Shown here: piece by piece, positions 15,001-28,600 of the stretch
Layout of the letters: every line of letters starts with the position of its first letter
How positions within the stretch are numbered: position 1 is the stretch's first letter
Assembly: GCA_036925085.1 (NCBI GenBank)
Contig: JAUPFP010000150.1
Coordinates: 1-64,000 of the forward strand
Length of the DNA stretch: 64,000 nt
DNA from: Brachycybe producta
Taxonomy: Eukaryota; Arthropoda; Diplopoda; Playtdesmida; Andrognathidae
Direction of reading: 5' to 3'
Made by a program: the position numbers and the translations under genes
The notes under the pieces: generated by a model
What the model was told of the DNA's origin: nothing
Database searches by the model: none
Seen by the model: only the letters and a program-made list of their open reading frames with translations

Positions 15001-18000
15001 TAACCTAACCTAACCTAACCTAACCTAACCTAACCTAACCTAACCTAACCTAACCTAACCTAACCTAACCTAACCTAACCTAACCTAACCTAACCTAACC
15101 TAACCTAACCTAACCTAACCTAACCTAACCTAACCTAACCTAACCTAACCTAACCTAACCTAACCTAACCTAACCTAACCTAACCTAACCTAACCTAACC
15201 TAACCTAACCTAACCTAACCTAACCTAACCTAACCTAACCTAACCTAACCTAACCTAACCTAACCTAACCTAACCTAACCTAACCTAACCTAACCTAACC
15301 TAACCTAACCTAACCTAACCTAACCTAACCTAACCTAACCTAACCTAACCTAACCTAACCTAACCTAACCTAACCTAACCTAACTAACCTAACCTAACCT
15401 AACCTAACCTAACCTAACCTAACCTAACCTAACCTAACCTAACCTAACCTAACCTAACCTAACCTAACCTAACCTAACCTAACCTAACCTAACCTAACCT
15501 AACCTAACCTAACCTAACCTAACCTAACCTAACCTAACCTAACCTAACCTAACCTAACCTAACCTAACCTAACCTAACCTAACCTAACCTAACCTAACCT
15601 AACCTAACCTAACCTAACCTAACCTAACCTAACCTAACCTAACCTAACCTAACCTAACCTAACCTAACCTAACCTAACCTAACCTAACCTAACCTAACCT
15701 AACCTAACCTAACCTAACCTAACCTAACCTAACCTAACCTAACCTAACCTAACCTAACCTAACCTAACCTAACCTAACCTAACCTAACCTAACCTAACCT
15801 AACCTAACCTAACCTAACCTAACCTAACCTAACCTAACCTAACCTAACCTAACCTAACCTAACCTAACCTAACCTAACCTAACCTAACCTAACCTAACCT
15901 AACCTAACCTAACCTAACCTAACCTAACCTAACCTAACCTAACCTAACCTAACCTAACCTAACCTAACCTAACCTAACCTAACCTAACCTAACCTAACCT
16001 AACCTAACCTAACCTAACCTAACCTAACCTAACCTAACCTAACCTAACCTAACCTAACCTAACCTAACCTAACCTAACCTAACCTAACCTAACCTAACCT
16101 AACCTAACCTAACCTAACCTAACCTAACCTAACCTAACCTAACCTAACCTAACCTAACCTAACCTAACCTAACCTAACCTAACCTAACCTAACCTAACCT
16201 AACCTAACCTAACCTAACCTAACCTAACCTAACCTAACCTAACCTAACCTAACCTAACCTAACCTAACCTAACCTAACCTAACCTAACCTAACCTAACCT
16301 AACCTAACCTAACCTAACCTAACCTAACCTAACCTAACCTAACCTAACCTAACCTAACCTAACCTAACCTAACCTAACCTAACCTAACCTAACCTAACCT
16401 AACCTAACCTAACCTAACCTAACCTAACCTAACCTAACCTAACCTAACCTAACCTAACCTAACCTAACCTAACCTAACCTAACCTAACCTAACCTAACCT
16501 AACCTAACCTAACCTAACCTAACCTAACCTAACCTAACCTAACCTAACCTAACCTAACCTAACCTAACCTAACCTAACCTAACCTAACCTAACCTAACCT
16601 AACCTAACCTAACCTAACCTAACCTAACCTAACCTAACCTAACCTAACCTAACCTAACCTAACCTAACCTAACCTAACCTAACCTAACCTAACCTAACCT
16701 AACCTAACCTAACCTAACCTAACCTAACCTAACCTAACCTAACCTAACCTAACCTAACCTAACCTAACCTAACCTAACCTAACCTAACCTAACCTAACCT
16801 AACCTAACCTAACCTAACCTAACCTAACCTAACCTAACCTAACCTAACCTAACCTAACCTAACCTAACCTAACCTAACCTAACCTAACCTAACCTAACCT
16901 AACCTAACCTAACCTAACCTAACCTAACCTAACCTAACCTAACCTAACCTAACCTAACCTAACCTAACCTAACCTAACCTAACCTAACCTAACCTAACCT
17001 AACCTAACCTAACCTAACCTAACCTAACCTAACCTAACCTAACCTAACCTAACCTAACCTAACCTAACCTAACCTAACCTAACCTAACCTAACCTAACCT
17101 AACCTAACCTAACCTAACCTAACCTAACCTAACCTAACCTAACCTAACCTAACCTAACCTAACCTAACCTAACCTAACCTAACCTAACCTAACCTAACCT
17201 AACCTAACCTAACCTAACCTAACCTAACCTAACCTAACCTAACCTAACCTAACCTAACCTAACCTAACCTAACCTAACCTAACCTAACCTAACCTAACCT
17301 AACCTAACCTAACCTAACCTAACCTAACCTAACCTAACCTAACCTAACCTAACCTAACCTAACCTAACCTAACCTAACCTAACCTAACCTAACCTAACCT
17401 AACCTAACCTAACCTAACCTAACCTAACCTAACCTAACCTAACCTAACCTAACCTAACCTAACCTAACCTAACCTAACCTAACCTAACCTAACCTAACCT
17501 AACCTAACCTAACCTAACCTAACCTAACCTAACCTAACCTAACCTAACCTAACCTAACCTAACCTAACCTAACCTAACCTAACCTAACCTAACCTAACCT
17601 AACCTAACCTAACCTAACCTAACCTAACCTAACCTAACCTAACCTAACCTAACCTAACCTAACCTAACCTAACCTAACCTAACCTAACCTAACCTAACCT
17701 AACCTAACCTAACCTAACCTAACCTAACCTAACCTAACCTAACCTAACCTAACCTAACCTAACCTAACCTAACCTAACCTAACCTAACCTAACCTAACCT
17801 AACCTAACCTAACCTAACCTAACCTAACCTAACCTAACCTAACCTAACCTAACCTAACCTAACCTAACCTAACCTAACCTAACCTAACCTAACCTAACCT
17901 AACCTAACCTAACCTAACCTAACCTAACCTAACCTAACCTAACCTAACCTAACCTAACCTAACCTAACCTAACCTAACCTAACCTAACCTAACCTAACCT

Positions 18001-18415
18001 AACCTAACCTAACCTAACCTAACCTAACCTAACCTAACCTAACCTAACCTAACCTAACCTAACCTAACCTAACCTAACCTAACCTAACCTAACCTAACCT
18101 AACCTAACCTAACCTAACCTAACCTAACCTAACCTAACCTAACCTAACCTAACCTAACCTAACCTAACCTAACCTAACCTAACCTAACCTAACCTAACCT
18201 AACCTAACCTAACCTAACCTAACCTAACCTAACCTAACCTAACCTAACCTAACCTAACCTAACCTAACCTAACCTAACCTAACCTAACCTAACCTAACCT
18301 AACCTAACCTAACCTAACCTAACCTAACCTAACCTAACCTAACCTAACCTAACCTAACCTAACCTAACCTAACCTAACCTAACCTAACCTAACCTAACCT
18401 AACCTAACCTAACCT
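1..18415. repeat. Telomere, (CCTAA)n = (TTAGG)n
   Basis: Uninterrupted tandem array of CCTAA, about 3,680 units, with the C-rich strand on top, so the G-rich TTAGG strand points to the left end as expected at a left telomere. TTAGG is the ancestral arthropod telomerase product. I see three imperfections: two adjacent units lacking T (CCAACCAA at 4491-4498), one T-to-G change at 14516, and one unit lacking a C at about 15384. No TRAS- or SART-like retrotransposon interrupts the array. Confidence 0.99.
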
Positions 18416-18472
18416 GTGACCCGACCCGTGACCCGACCTGTGACCCGACCCGTGACCCGACCTGTGACCCGA
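18416..18472. repeat. Telomere-junction repeat, GTGACCCGAC
   Basis: Immediately inside the last telomere unit are five copies of an 11-base unit alternating CTGTGACCCGA and CCGTGACCCGA. Diverged copies recur as separators inside the subtelomere at 19501-19557 (five GTGACC/ATGACC units) and 19825-19840, where the repeat type switches. It is GC-rich compared with the AT-rich repeat beside it. Confidence 0.9.
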
Positions 18473-19845
18473 TTTTGAAATTTTGAAATTTTGAGATTTT
18501 GAAATTTTGAGTTTTTGAAACTTTGAGATTTTGAAATTTTGCGATTTTGATATTTTGAAATTTTAAAATTTTGAAATTTTGAGATTTTGAGATTTTGAAA
18601 TTTTGAGTTATATTTAAATTTTTAGTAATATTTAAATTTTAAAATTTTGAGATTTTGAGATTTTAAAATTTTGAGATTTAAAGATTTTGAGATTTTGAGA
18701 ATTTGAGGTTTTGAGATTTTGAGATTTTGAGATTTTGAGATTTTGAGACTGAAATTTTAATATTTTGATATTTTGAGATTTTGAGGTTTTGAGATTTTGA
18801 GATTTTGAGATTTTGAGGTTTTGAGATTTTCAGATTTTGAGTTATATTTAAATTTTAAAATTTTGAGATTTTGAGATTTTAAAATTTTGAGATTTAAAGA
18901 TTTTGAGAATTTGAGGTTTTGAGAATTTGAGGTTTTGAGATTTTGAGATTTTGAGGTTTTGAGGCTTTGAGGTTTTGAGATTTTGAGATTTTGAGATTTT
19001 GAGATTTTGAGATTTTGAGTTATATTTAAATTTTGAGTTATATTTAAATTTTAAAATTTTGAGATTTTGAGATTTTAAAATTTTGAGATTTAAAAATTTT
19101 GAGATTTTGAGAATTTGAGGTTTTGAGATTTTGAGATTTTGAGATTTTGAGATTTTGAGATTTTGAGATTTTGAGACTGAAATTTTAATATTTTGATATT
19201 TTGATATTTTGAGAATTTGAGGTTTTGAGATTTTGAGATTTTGAGTTACATTTAAATTTTGAGTTATATTTAAATTTTTAAATTTTGAGATTTTGAGATT
19301 TTAAAATTTTGAGATTTAAAATTTTTGAGATTTTGAGAATTTGAGGTTTTGAGATTTTGAGATTTTGAGGTTTTGAGAATTTAAGATTTTGATATTTTGA
19401 TAATTTAAACTTTTGAGGTTTTGAGATTTTAAGGTTTTGAGATTTTGCGGTTTTGAGATTTTGAGGTTTTGAAAATTTAAGATTTTGATAGTTTGATATT
19501 GTGACCTGACCCGTGACCTGAACCATGACCCAACCCGTGACCTGACCCATGACCCGTTGAGATTTTGAGATTTTGAGATTTTGAGATTTTGAGATTTTGA
19601 GGTTTTGAGATTTTGAGATTTTGAGACAGATTTTGAGATTCTAAAATTTTGAGTTTTTGAGATTTTGATACTTTAAACTTTTGAAGTATTGAGAGTATAA
19701 GATTTTGATATTTTGATATTTTGATAATTTAAACTTTTGAGGTTTTGAGATTTTAAGATTTTCAGATTTTGAGGTTTTGAGATTTTGAGGTTTTGAGAAT
19801 TTACGATTTTGATAGTTTGATATTGTGACTCGACCCGTGACATCA
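18473..19845. repeat. Subtelomeric TTTTGAGA octamer array
   Basis: Degenerate tandem array of an 8-base unit, GATTTTGA, with variants carrying TTTTGAAA, TTTAAA and GAGGTTTT. A longer block containing GAGTTATATTTAAATTTT recurs near 18603, 18838, 19017 and 19246, so the array carries a higher-order duplication of about 180-235 bases. It is split by GTGACC blocks at 19501-19557 and 19825-19840. The complement contains no stop triplet, so long reading frames on the minus strand here have no coding meaning. Confidence 0.93.
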
Positions 19846-22800
19846 TGAAAAAAGTATAGAAAATTGAGTAGAAGTAGAGAAAAGTACAGAAAAATGAAGT
19901 AGAAGTAGAGAAAAGTACAGAAAAATAAAGTTGAAGTGGAGAAAAGTACAGAAAAACGAAGTAGAAGTGGAGAAAAGTACAGAAAAATGAAGAAGTGGAG
20001 AAAAGTACAGAAAAATGAAGTAGAAGTGGAGAAAAGTACAGAAAAATGGAGTTGAAGAAGAGAAAAGTATAGGAAAATGGAGAAGTAGAGAAATGCATAG
20101 AAAATGAGTAGAAGTAGAGAAAAGTACAAAAAAATGGAGTTGAAGTGGTGAAAAGTACAGAAAAATGGAGTTTGTGGAGAAAAGTACAGAAAAATGGAGT
20201 TTGTGGAGAAAAGTACAGAAAAATGTAGTAGAGAAAAGTAGAAAATGGAGTAGAAGTAGAAAAAAGTAGAAAATGGAGTAGAAGTAGAGAAAAGTACAGA
20301 AAAATGGAGTTGAAGTGGAGAAAAGTACAGAAAAATAGAGTTCATGTGGAGAAAAGTACAGAAAAATGGAGTAGTAGAGAAAAGTAGAAAATGGAGTAGA
20401 AGTAGAGAAAAGTACAGAAAAATGGAGTTGAAAAAGAGAAAAGTACAGGAAAATAGAGTAGAAGTAGAAAAAAGTATAGAAAATGGAATAGAAGTTGAGA
20501 AAAGTACAGAAAAATGAAGTTGAAGAGGAGAAAAGTACAGAAAAATGGAATAAAAGTTGAGAAAAGTATAATAAAATGGAGTAAAAGTGGAGAAAAGTAT
20601 AGAAAAATGAAGTTGAAGTTGAGAAAAGTGCAGAAAAATGAAGTAGAAGCGGAGAAAAGTACAGAATAATGAAGAAGTGGAAAAGAGTACAGAAAAATAA
20701 AGTAGAAAAAGAGAAAAGTACAGAAAAATAGAGTCAAAGTGGAGAAAAGTACAGAAAAATGGAGTGAAAGTGGAGAAAAGTACAGGAAAATGGAGTAGAA
20801 GTAGAGAAATGCATAGAAAATTGAGTAGAAGTAGAGAAAAGCACAGAAAAATGAAGTAGAAGTAGAGAAAAGTACAGAAAAATGGAATGAAAGTGGAGAA
20901 AAGTACAGAAAAATGGAGTAAAAGTGGAGAAAAGTACAGAAAAATGTAGTAGAGAAAAGTAGAAAATGGAGTAGAAGTAGAGAAAAGTACAGAAAAATGG
21001 AGTTGAAGTGGAGAAAAGTATAGAAAATGAAGTAGAAATGGAGAAAAGTACAGAAAAATGGAGTTGAAGAGAAAAGTACAGGAAAATGGAGTAGAAGTAG
21101 AGAAAAGTATAGAAAAAGGAGTAGAAGTAGAGAAAAGTACAGATAAATGAAGTTGAAGTGGAGAAAAGTACAGAAAAATAGAATAAAAGTTGAGAAAAGT
21201 ATAATAAAATTTAGTAAAGTGGAGAAAAGTATAGAAAAATGAAGTAGAAGTGGAGAAAAGTACAGAAAAATGAAGAAGTGGAGAAAAGTACAGAAAAATA
21301 AAGTAGTAGAGAAAAGTACAGAAAAATGGAGTTGAAGAGAAATGCATAGAAAATTGAGTAGTAGAGAAAAGCACAGAAAAATGAAGTAGTAGAGAAAAGT
21401 ACAGAAAAATGGAGTTGAAGTGGAGAAAAGTACAGAAAAATGGAGTTCATGTGGAGAAAAGTACAGAAAAATGAATTAGTAGAGAAAAGTACAGAGAAAT
21501 GGAGTTGAAGTGGAGTGGTATAGAAAAACGAAGTAGAAGTGGAAAAAAGTTTAGAAAAATGGAGTTGAAGTAAAGAAATGTACAGAAAAATTGATTTAAA
21601 AGAGGAGAAAAGTACAGAAAAATGGAGTTGAAGTAGAGAAAAGTACAGAAAAATGGAATAAAAGTGGAGAAAAGTACAGAAAAATGGAGTTGAAGTAGAG
21701 AAAAGTACAGAAAAATGGAATGAAAGTGGAGAAAAGTACAGAAAAATGGAGTAAAAGTGGAGAAAAGTACAGAAAAAGGTAGTAGAGAAAAGTAGAAAAT
21801 GGAGTAGAAGTAGAGAAAAGTACAGAAAAATGGAGTTGAAGTGGAGAAAAGTATAGAAAATGAAGTAGAAATGGAGAAAAGTACAGAAAAATGGAGTTGA
21901 AGAGAAAAGTACAGGAAAATGGAGTAGAAGTAGAGAAAAGTATAGAAAATGGAGTAGAAGTAGAGAAAAGTACAGAAAAATAGAATAAAAGTTGAGAAAA
22001 GTATAATAAAATTTAGTAAAGTGGAGAAAAGTATAGAAAAATGAAGTTGAAGTGGAGAAAAGTATAGAAAAATGAAGTAGAAGTGGAGAAATGTACAGAA
22101 AAATAAAGTAGAGGTAGAGAAAAGTACAGAAAAATGGAGTTGAAGAAGAGAAATGCATAGAAAATTGAGTAGAAGTAGAGAAAAGCACAGAAAAATGAAG
22201 TAGTAGAGAAAAGTACCGAAAAATGGAGTTGAAGTGGAGAAAAGTACAGAAAAATAGAGTTCATGTGGAGAAAAGTACAGAAAAATGAATTAGTAGAGAA
22301 AAGCACAGAAAAATGGAGTTGAAGTGGAGTGGTATAGAAAAACGAAGTAGAAGTGGAGAAAAGTTTAGAAAAATGGAGTTGAAGTAAAGAAATGTACAGA
22401 AAAATTGATTTAAAAGAGGAGAAAAGTACAGAAAAATGGAGTTGAAGTAGAGAAAAGTACAGAAAAATGGAATAAAAGTGGAGAAAAGTACAGAAAAATG
22501 GAGTTGAAGTAGAGAAAAGTACAGAAAATTGGAATGAAAGTGGAGAAAAGTACAGAAAAAGGGAGTAAAAGTGGAGAAAAGTACAGAAAAATGGAGTAGA
22601 AGTAGAGAAAAGTACAGAAAAATGGAGTTGAAGTAGACAAAAGTACAAAAAAATGGAATGAAAGTGGAGAAAAGTACAGAAAAATGAAGTTGAAGTAGAG
22701 AAAAGTACAGAAAAATGAAATGAAAGTGGAGAAAAGTACAGAAAAATGGAGTAAAAGTGGAGAAAAGTACAGAAAAATGGAGTAGAAGTAGAGAAAAGTA

Positions 22801-24880
22801 CAGAAAAATGGAATGAAAGTGGAGAAAAGTACAGAAAAATGGAGTAGAAGTAGAGAAAAGTACAGAAAAATGGAGTTGAAGTAGACAAAAGTACAGAAAA
22901 ATGGAATGAAAGTGGAGAAAAGTACAGAAAAATGGAGTAAAAGGGCTAGAAAAGTACAGAAAAATGGAGTAAAAGTGGAGAAAAGTATAGAAAAATGAAG
23001 TTGAAGTGGAGAAAAGTACAGAAAAATGAAGTAGAAGTGGAGAAAAGTACAGAAAAATAAAGTAGAGGTAGAGAAAAGTACAGAAAAATGGAGTTGAAGA
23101 AGAGAAATGCATAGAAAATTGAGTAGAAGTAGAGAAAAGCACAGAAAAATGAAGTAGTAGAGAAAAGTACCGAAAAATGGAGTTGAAGTGGAGAAAAGTA
23201 CAGAAAAATAGAGTTCATGTGGAGAAAAGTACAGAAAAATGAATTAGTAGAGAAAAGTACAGAAAAATGGAGTTGAAGTGGAGTGGTATAGAAAAACAAA
23301 GTAGAAGTGGAGAAAAGTTTAGAAAAATGGAGTTGAAGTAAAGAAATGTACAGAAAAATTGATTTAAAAGAGGAGAAAAGTACAGAAAAATGGAGTTGAA
23401 GTAGAGAAAAGTACAGAAAAATGGAATAAAAGTGGAGAAAAGTACAGAAAAATGGAGTTGAAGTAGAGAAAAGTACAGAAAATTGGCATGAAAGTGGAGA
23501 AAAGTACAGAAAAATGGAGTAAAAGTGGAGAAAAGTACAGAAAAATGGAGTAGAAGTAGAGAAAAGTACAGAAAAATGGAGTTGAAGTAGACAAAAGTAC
23601 AGAAAAATGGAATGAAAGTGGAGAAAAGTACAGAAAAATGAAGTTGAAGTAGAGAAAAGTACAGAAAAATGAAATGAAAGTGGAGAAAAGTACAGAAAAA
23701 TGGAGTAAAAGTGGAGAAAAGTACAGAAAAATGGAGTAGAAGTAGAGAAAAGTACAGAAAAATGGAATGAAAGTGGAGAAAAGTACAGAAAAATGGAGTT
23801 AAAGTAGAGAAAAGTACAGAAAAATGGAATGAAAGTGGAGAAAAGTACAGAAAAATGGAGTTGAAGTAGAGAAAAGTACAGAAAAATGGAATGAAAGTGG
23901 AGAAAAGTACAGAAAAATGGAGTAAAAGTGGAGAAAAGTACAGAAACATGGAGTAGAAGTAGAGAAAAGTACAGAAAAATGGAGTTGAAGTAGACAAAAG
24001 TACAGAAAAATGGAATGAAAGTGGAGAAAAGTACAGAAAAATGAAGTTGAAGTAGAGAAAAGTACAGAAAAATGGAATGAAAGTGGAGAAAAGTACAGAA
24101 AAATGGAGTAAAAGTAGAGAAAAGTACAGAAAAATGGAGTAAAAGTGGAGAAAAGTATAGAAAAATGAAGTTGAAGTGGAGAAAAGTACAGAAAAATGAA
24201 GTAGAAGTGGAGAAAAGTACAGAAAAATGGAGTTGAAGAAGAGTAATGCATAGAAAATTGAGTAGAAGTAGAGAAAAGCACAGAAAAATGAAGTAGTAGA
24301 GAAAAGTACCGAAAAATGGAGTTGAAGTGGAGAAAAGTACAGAAAAATAGAGTTCATGTGGAGAAAAGTACAGAAAATGAATTAGTAGAGAAAAGTACAG
24401 AAAAATGGAGTTGAAGTGGAGTGGTATAGAAAAATGAAGTAGAAGTGGAGAAAGGTTTAGAAAAATGGAGTTGAAGTAAAGAAATGTACAGAAAAATTGA
24501 TTTAAAAGAGGAGAAAAGTACAGAAAAATGGAATTGAAGTAGAGAAAAGTACAGAAAAATGGAATAAAAGTGGAGAAAAGTACAGAAAAATGGAGTTGAA
24601 GTAGAGAAAAGTACAGAAAATTGGAATGAAAGTGGAGAAAAGTACAGAAAAATGGAGTAAAAGTGGAGAAAAGTACAGAAAAATGGAGTAGAAGTAGAGA
24701 AAAGTACAGAAAAATGAAGTTGAAGTAGAGAAAAGTACAGAAAAATGGAATGAAAGTGGAGAAAAGTACAGAAAAATGGAGTAAAAGTGGAGAAAAGTAC
24801 AGAAAAATGGAGTAAAAGTGGAGAAAAGTATAAAAAATGGAGTAAAAGTGGAGAAAAGTATAGAAAATGGAGTAGAAGTA
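19846..24880. repeat. 31-bp subtelomeric minisatellite
   Basis: About 5 kb of a 31-base unit built around GAGAAAAGTACAGAAAAATG followed by GAGTWGAAGTR, with indel variants. Rare marker variants show higher-order copying: GAAATGCATAGAAAATTGAG occurs near 21338, 22150 and 23104 (with a variant near 24244), and GAAAAATTGATTTAAAAGAG near 21581, 22400, 23354 and 24492. Blocks of roughly 0.8, 0.95 and 1.14 kb have therefore been duplicated. The unit is purine-rich on the plus strand, and its complement has no stop in any frame. That explains the long F/S/L-rich minus-strand frames, such as one of 577 residues at 19641-21374. Confidence 0.95.
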
Positions 24881-25380
24881 GAGAAGGGTCTCCCTAAAAC
24901 GAATAAAATAAAATAAACTGGAATCTTAGAAGACATTATGACACTTGTGGCTCCCTTCACTTGCTGAAAATATTTTTCAAACCAGAAATATTTTTTAAAT
25001 CGGAAAAATTGATAATTGATATTTAATAAGTAATTTCTATGGTAATTGCTTTATTTAATAATTTCATGAATTAATATCAAATTTTATAAACCATTTCAAA
25101 CACTGTGTAACGATCATATCGATTATCGATTTGCATTAACATGTAGTGTTGTTTTTCATAAGGAAGGGGTTGGCAAGCTCAAGGACCACCCAGGGCGGCA
25201 CAAACTAGCAATGCCACTGTTAAAATGGACACAAAACGGCACTGAAAATGAACACAAAATGGCGCTAAACATGGGCACAAATTGTCTATAATATTTTTTC
25301 AAAAAATAGCAAGCAATGAAAATCTAGGTGCCCTGAAAATCGTATTCACCTTATTAATTAAGATTAATAAATAATATATA
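24881..25380. other. AT-rich spacer between subtelomeric arrays
   Basis: The minisatellite stops at about 24880 and sequence becomes mostly unique and AT-rich. Around 25190-25290 there are three diverged pieces of the form AAAATGGACACAAAACGGC, and no plausible coding region. The satellite with GGCGCCATCT cores begins at 25381. Confidence 0.6.
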
Positions 25381-25664
25381 GATGCAGTGGCGCCATCTAT
25401 TGTTTACATTTCCATTAATAAGATGGACGACTAGAAAATTGTATTCAAACGTCATGAAGATCAATAAACAATATACAGATGCAGTTGCGCCATCTATTGT
25501 TTACATTTTCATCGCTAAAATTAACGACAAGAAAATCGTATTCAAATGTCATGAAGATAAAGAAACGATATACAGATGCAGTGGCGCCATCTATTGTTTA
25601 CATTTTTATTACTAAGATGGACGACTAGAAAATTGTATTCAAACGTCATGAATAGATCTGTGCG

Positions 25665-25676
25665 CCACCAGGGGCG
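25665..25676 (+). promoter_or_regulatory. Second CTCF-like motif in the array interruption
   Basis: CCACCAGGGGCG lies in the non-satellite interruption. It matches the GC-rich vertebrate-type CTCF core except for one missing G in the G-run. The match is on the plus strand, opposite to the satellite cores. Motif resemblance is the only evidence. Confidence 0.3.
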
Positions 25677-28600
25677 AAAACACTGCCGCCAGTGATTTTG
25701 AAGCTAATAACGCTGCCGCTCACTGCTTGTAATTTTTTCAAAAAACCCGCCGCCACTCGTCACCGGTGTATGACTGGCGGCCGCGAATTCAAATTTTGTT
25801 TTGGTTGGTTTTGTTTCAAAAACTGTCATAGGAATGAAATGATACCATATTTGATATTTATCAATTTCAATTTATATCGATATTTACCACACTCACTATA
25901 TTGATATATCGATATATTTGTTCAATAGGATCAATCTCAGATGCTGGTAGTTGCCGCCGCTGCTCGTATTTACTCTCACCTGCTGCTGCCGATCAATATG
26001 CTATGTCACACAGGTCTAGTCATGAAGATTAATAAACAATTTACAGATGCAGTGGCGCCATCTATTATTTACATTTTTATTTCAAAGAAGAATGACTAGA
26101 AAATCATTCAAACGTCATGAAGATTAATAAATGATATACGAATGCAGTGGCGCCATCTATTGTATACATTTTCATAACTGAGAAGACCAGCATAAAAGAA
26201 AATCGAATTCCCCGTTAAGATTATAAACGATATACAAATGCAGTGGCGCCATCTATTGTTTACATTTTCATTACTGAGATGAACGACATAAAAGAAAATC
26301 AAATTCATGGTAAGATTATAAACGATATAAAGATGCAGTGGCGCCATCTAGTGTTTATATTTTCATTACTAAAATGAACAAGAAAATCGTATTCAAACGT
26401 CATGAAGATTAATAAACGATATACAGATGCAGTGGCGCCATCTATTGTTTACATTTTCATTACTGAGATGAACGACATAAAAGAAAATCGAATTCGCGTT
26501 AAGATTATAAACGATATACAGATGCAGTGGCGCCATCTATTGTTTACATTTTCATTACTAAGAAGACTGCCATAAAAAAAATCGAATTCACATTAAAATT
26601 ATAAACGATATACAGATGCAGTGGCGCCATCTAGTGTTTATATTTTCATTACTAAAATGAACAAGAAAATCGTATTCAAACGTCATAAAGATTAATAAAC
26701 GATATACAGATGCAGTGGCGCCATCTATTGTTTACATTTTCATTACTGAGATGAACGACATAAAAGAAAATCGAATTCGCGTTAAGATTATAAACGATAT
26801 ACAGATGCAGTGGCGCCATCTATTGTTTACATTTTCATTACTAAGAAGACTGCCATAAAAAAAATCGAATTCACATTAAAATTATAAACGATATACAGAT
26901 GCAGTGGCGCCATCTAGTGTTTATATTTTCATTACTAAAATGAACAAGAAAATCGTATTCAAACGTCATGAAGATTAATAAACGATATACAGATGCAGTG
27001 GCGCCATCTATTGTTTACATTTTCATTACTGAGATGAACGACATAAAAGAAAATCGAATTCGCGTTAAGATTATAAACGATATACAGATGCAGTGGCGCC
27101 ATCTATTGTTTACATTTTCATTACTAAGAAGACTGCCATAAAAAAAATCGAATTCACATTTAAATTATAAACGATATACAACGTCGATACATAGATGCAG
27201 TGGCGCCATCTATTGTTTACATTTTCATTACTGAGAGGACCGCCAGAAAAGAAAATCGAATTTAGGTTAAGATTCTAAACGATATATGGATGCAGTTGGG
27301 CCATCTATTGTTTACATTATTATTACTAAGAAGACCGCCATAAAAGAAAATCAAATTCACATTAAGATTATAATTTATAAACGATATACAGATGCAGTGG
27401 CGCCATCTAGTGTTTATATTTTCATTATTAAAATGAACAAGAAAATCGTATTCAAACGTCATGAAGATTAATAAACGATATACGGATGCAGTGGTGCCAT
27501 CTATTGTTTACATTTTCATTACTAAGAAGACCGCCATAAAAGAAAATCGAATTTACATTAAAATTATAAACGATATACAGATACAGTGGCGCCATCTATT
27601 GTTTAGATTTTCATAACTGAGAAGACCGTCATAAAATAAAATCGAATTTACATTAAAATTATAAACGATATACAGATGCAGTGGCGCCATCTATTGTTTA
27701 CATTTTCATTACTGAGAGGACCGCCATAAAAGAAAATCGAATTCACATTCAAATTATAAACGACGTACAGATACAGTGGCGCCATCTATTGTTCAGATTT
27801 TCATAACTGAGAAGACCGCCATAAAAGAAAATCAAATTTACATTAAAATTATAAACGATATACAGATGCAGAGGCGCCATCTATTGTTTACATTTTCATT
27901 ACTAAGAAGACCGCCATAAAAGAAAATCGAATTCACATTAAAATTATAAACGATACACAGATGCAGTGGCGCCATCTATTGTTTACATTTTCATTACTGA
28001 GAGGCCCGCCATAAAAGAAAATCGAATTCACATTCAAATTATAAACGATATACAGATGCAGTGGCGCCATCTATTGTTTACATTTTCATTACTAAGAAGA
28101 CCGCCATAAAAGAAAATCGAATTCACATTAAAATTATAAACGATACATAGATGCAGTGACGCCATCTAGTGTTTATATTTTCATTACTAAAATGAACAAG
28201 AAAATTGTATTCAAACGTCATGAAGATTAATAAACGATATACAGATGCAGTGGCGCCATCTATTGTATACATTTTCATTACTGAGAGGCCCGCCATAAAA
28301 GAAAATCGAATTCACATTCAAATTATAAACAATATACAGATGCAGTGGCGCCATCTATTGTTTACATTTTCATTACTGAGAGGCCCGCCATAAAAGAAAA
28401 TCGAATTCACATTCAAATTATAAACGATATACGGATGCAGTGGCGCCATCTATTGTATACATTTTCATAACTAAGAAGACCAGCATAAAAGAAAATCGAA
28501 TTCGCGTTTAGATTATAAACGATATACAGATGCAGTGGCGCCATCTGTTGTTTACATTTTCATTACTGAGATGAACGACATAAAAGAAAATCATATTCAT

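Noticed and set aside
19278-19550. Lys/Gln/Asn-rich minus-strand frame in the octamer array
   Set aside because: The TTTTGAGA complement is stop-free low-complexity sequence; the peptide simply repeats the unit.
19641-24960. Long minus-strand open frames (up to 577 residues) rich in Phe, Ser and Leu
   Set aside because: The 31-bp unit has no stop triplet on the minus strand in any frame, so frames stay open by composition alone. The unit length is not a multiple of three and there is no independent start or splice signal.
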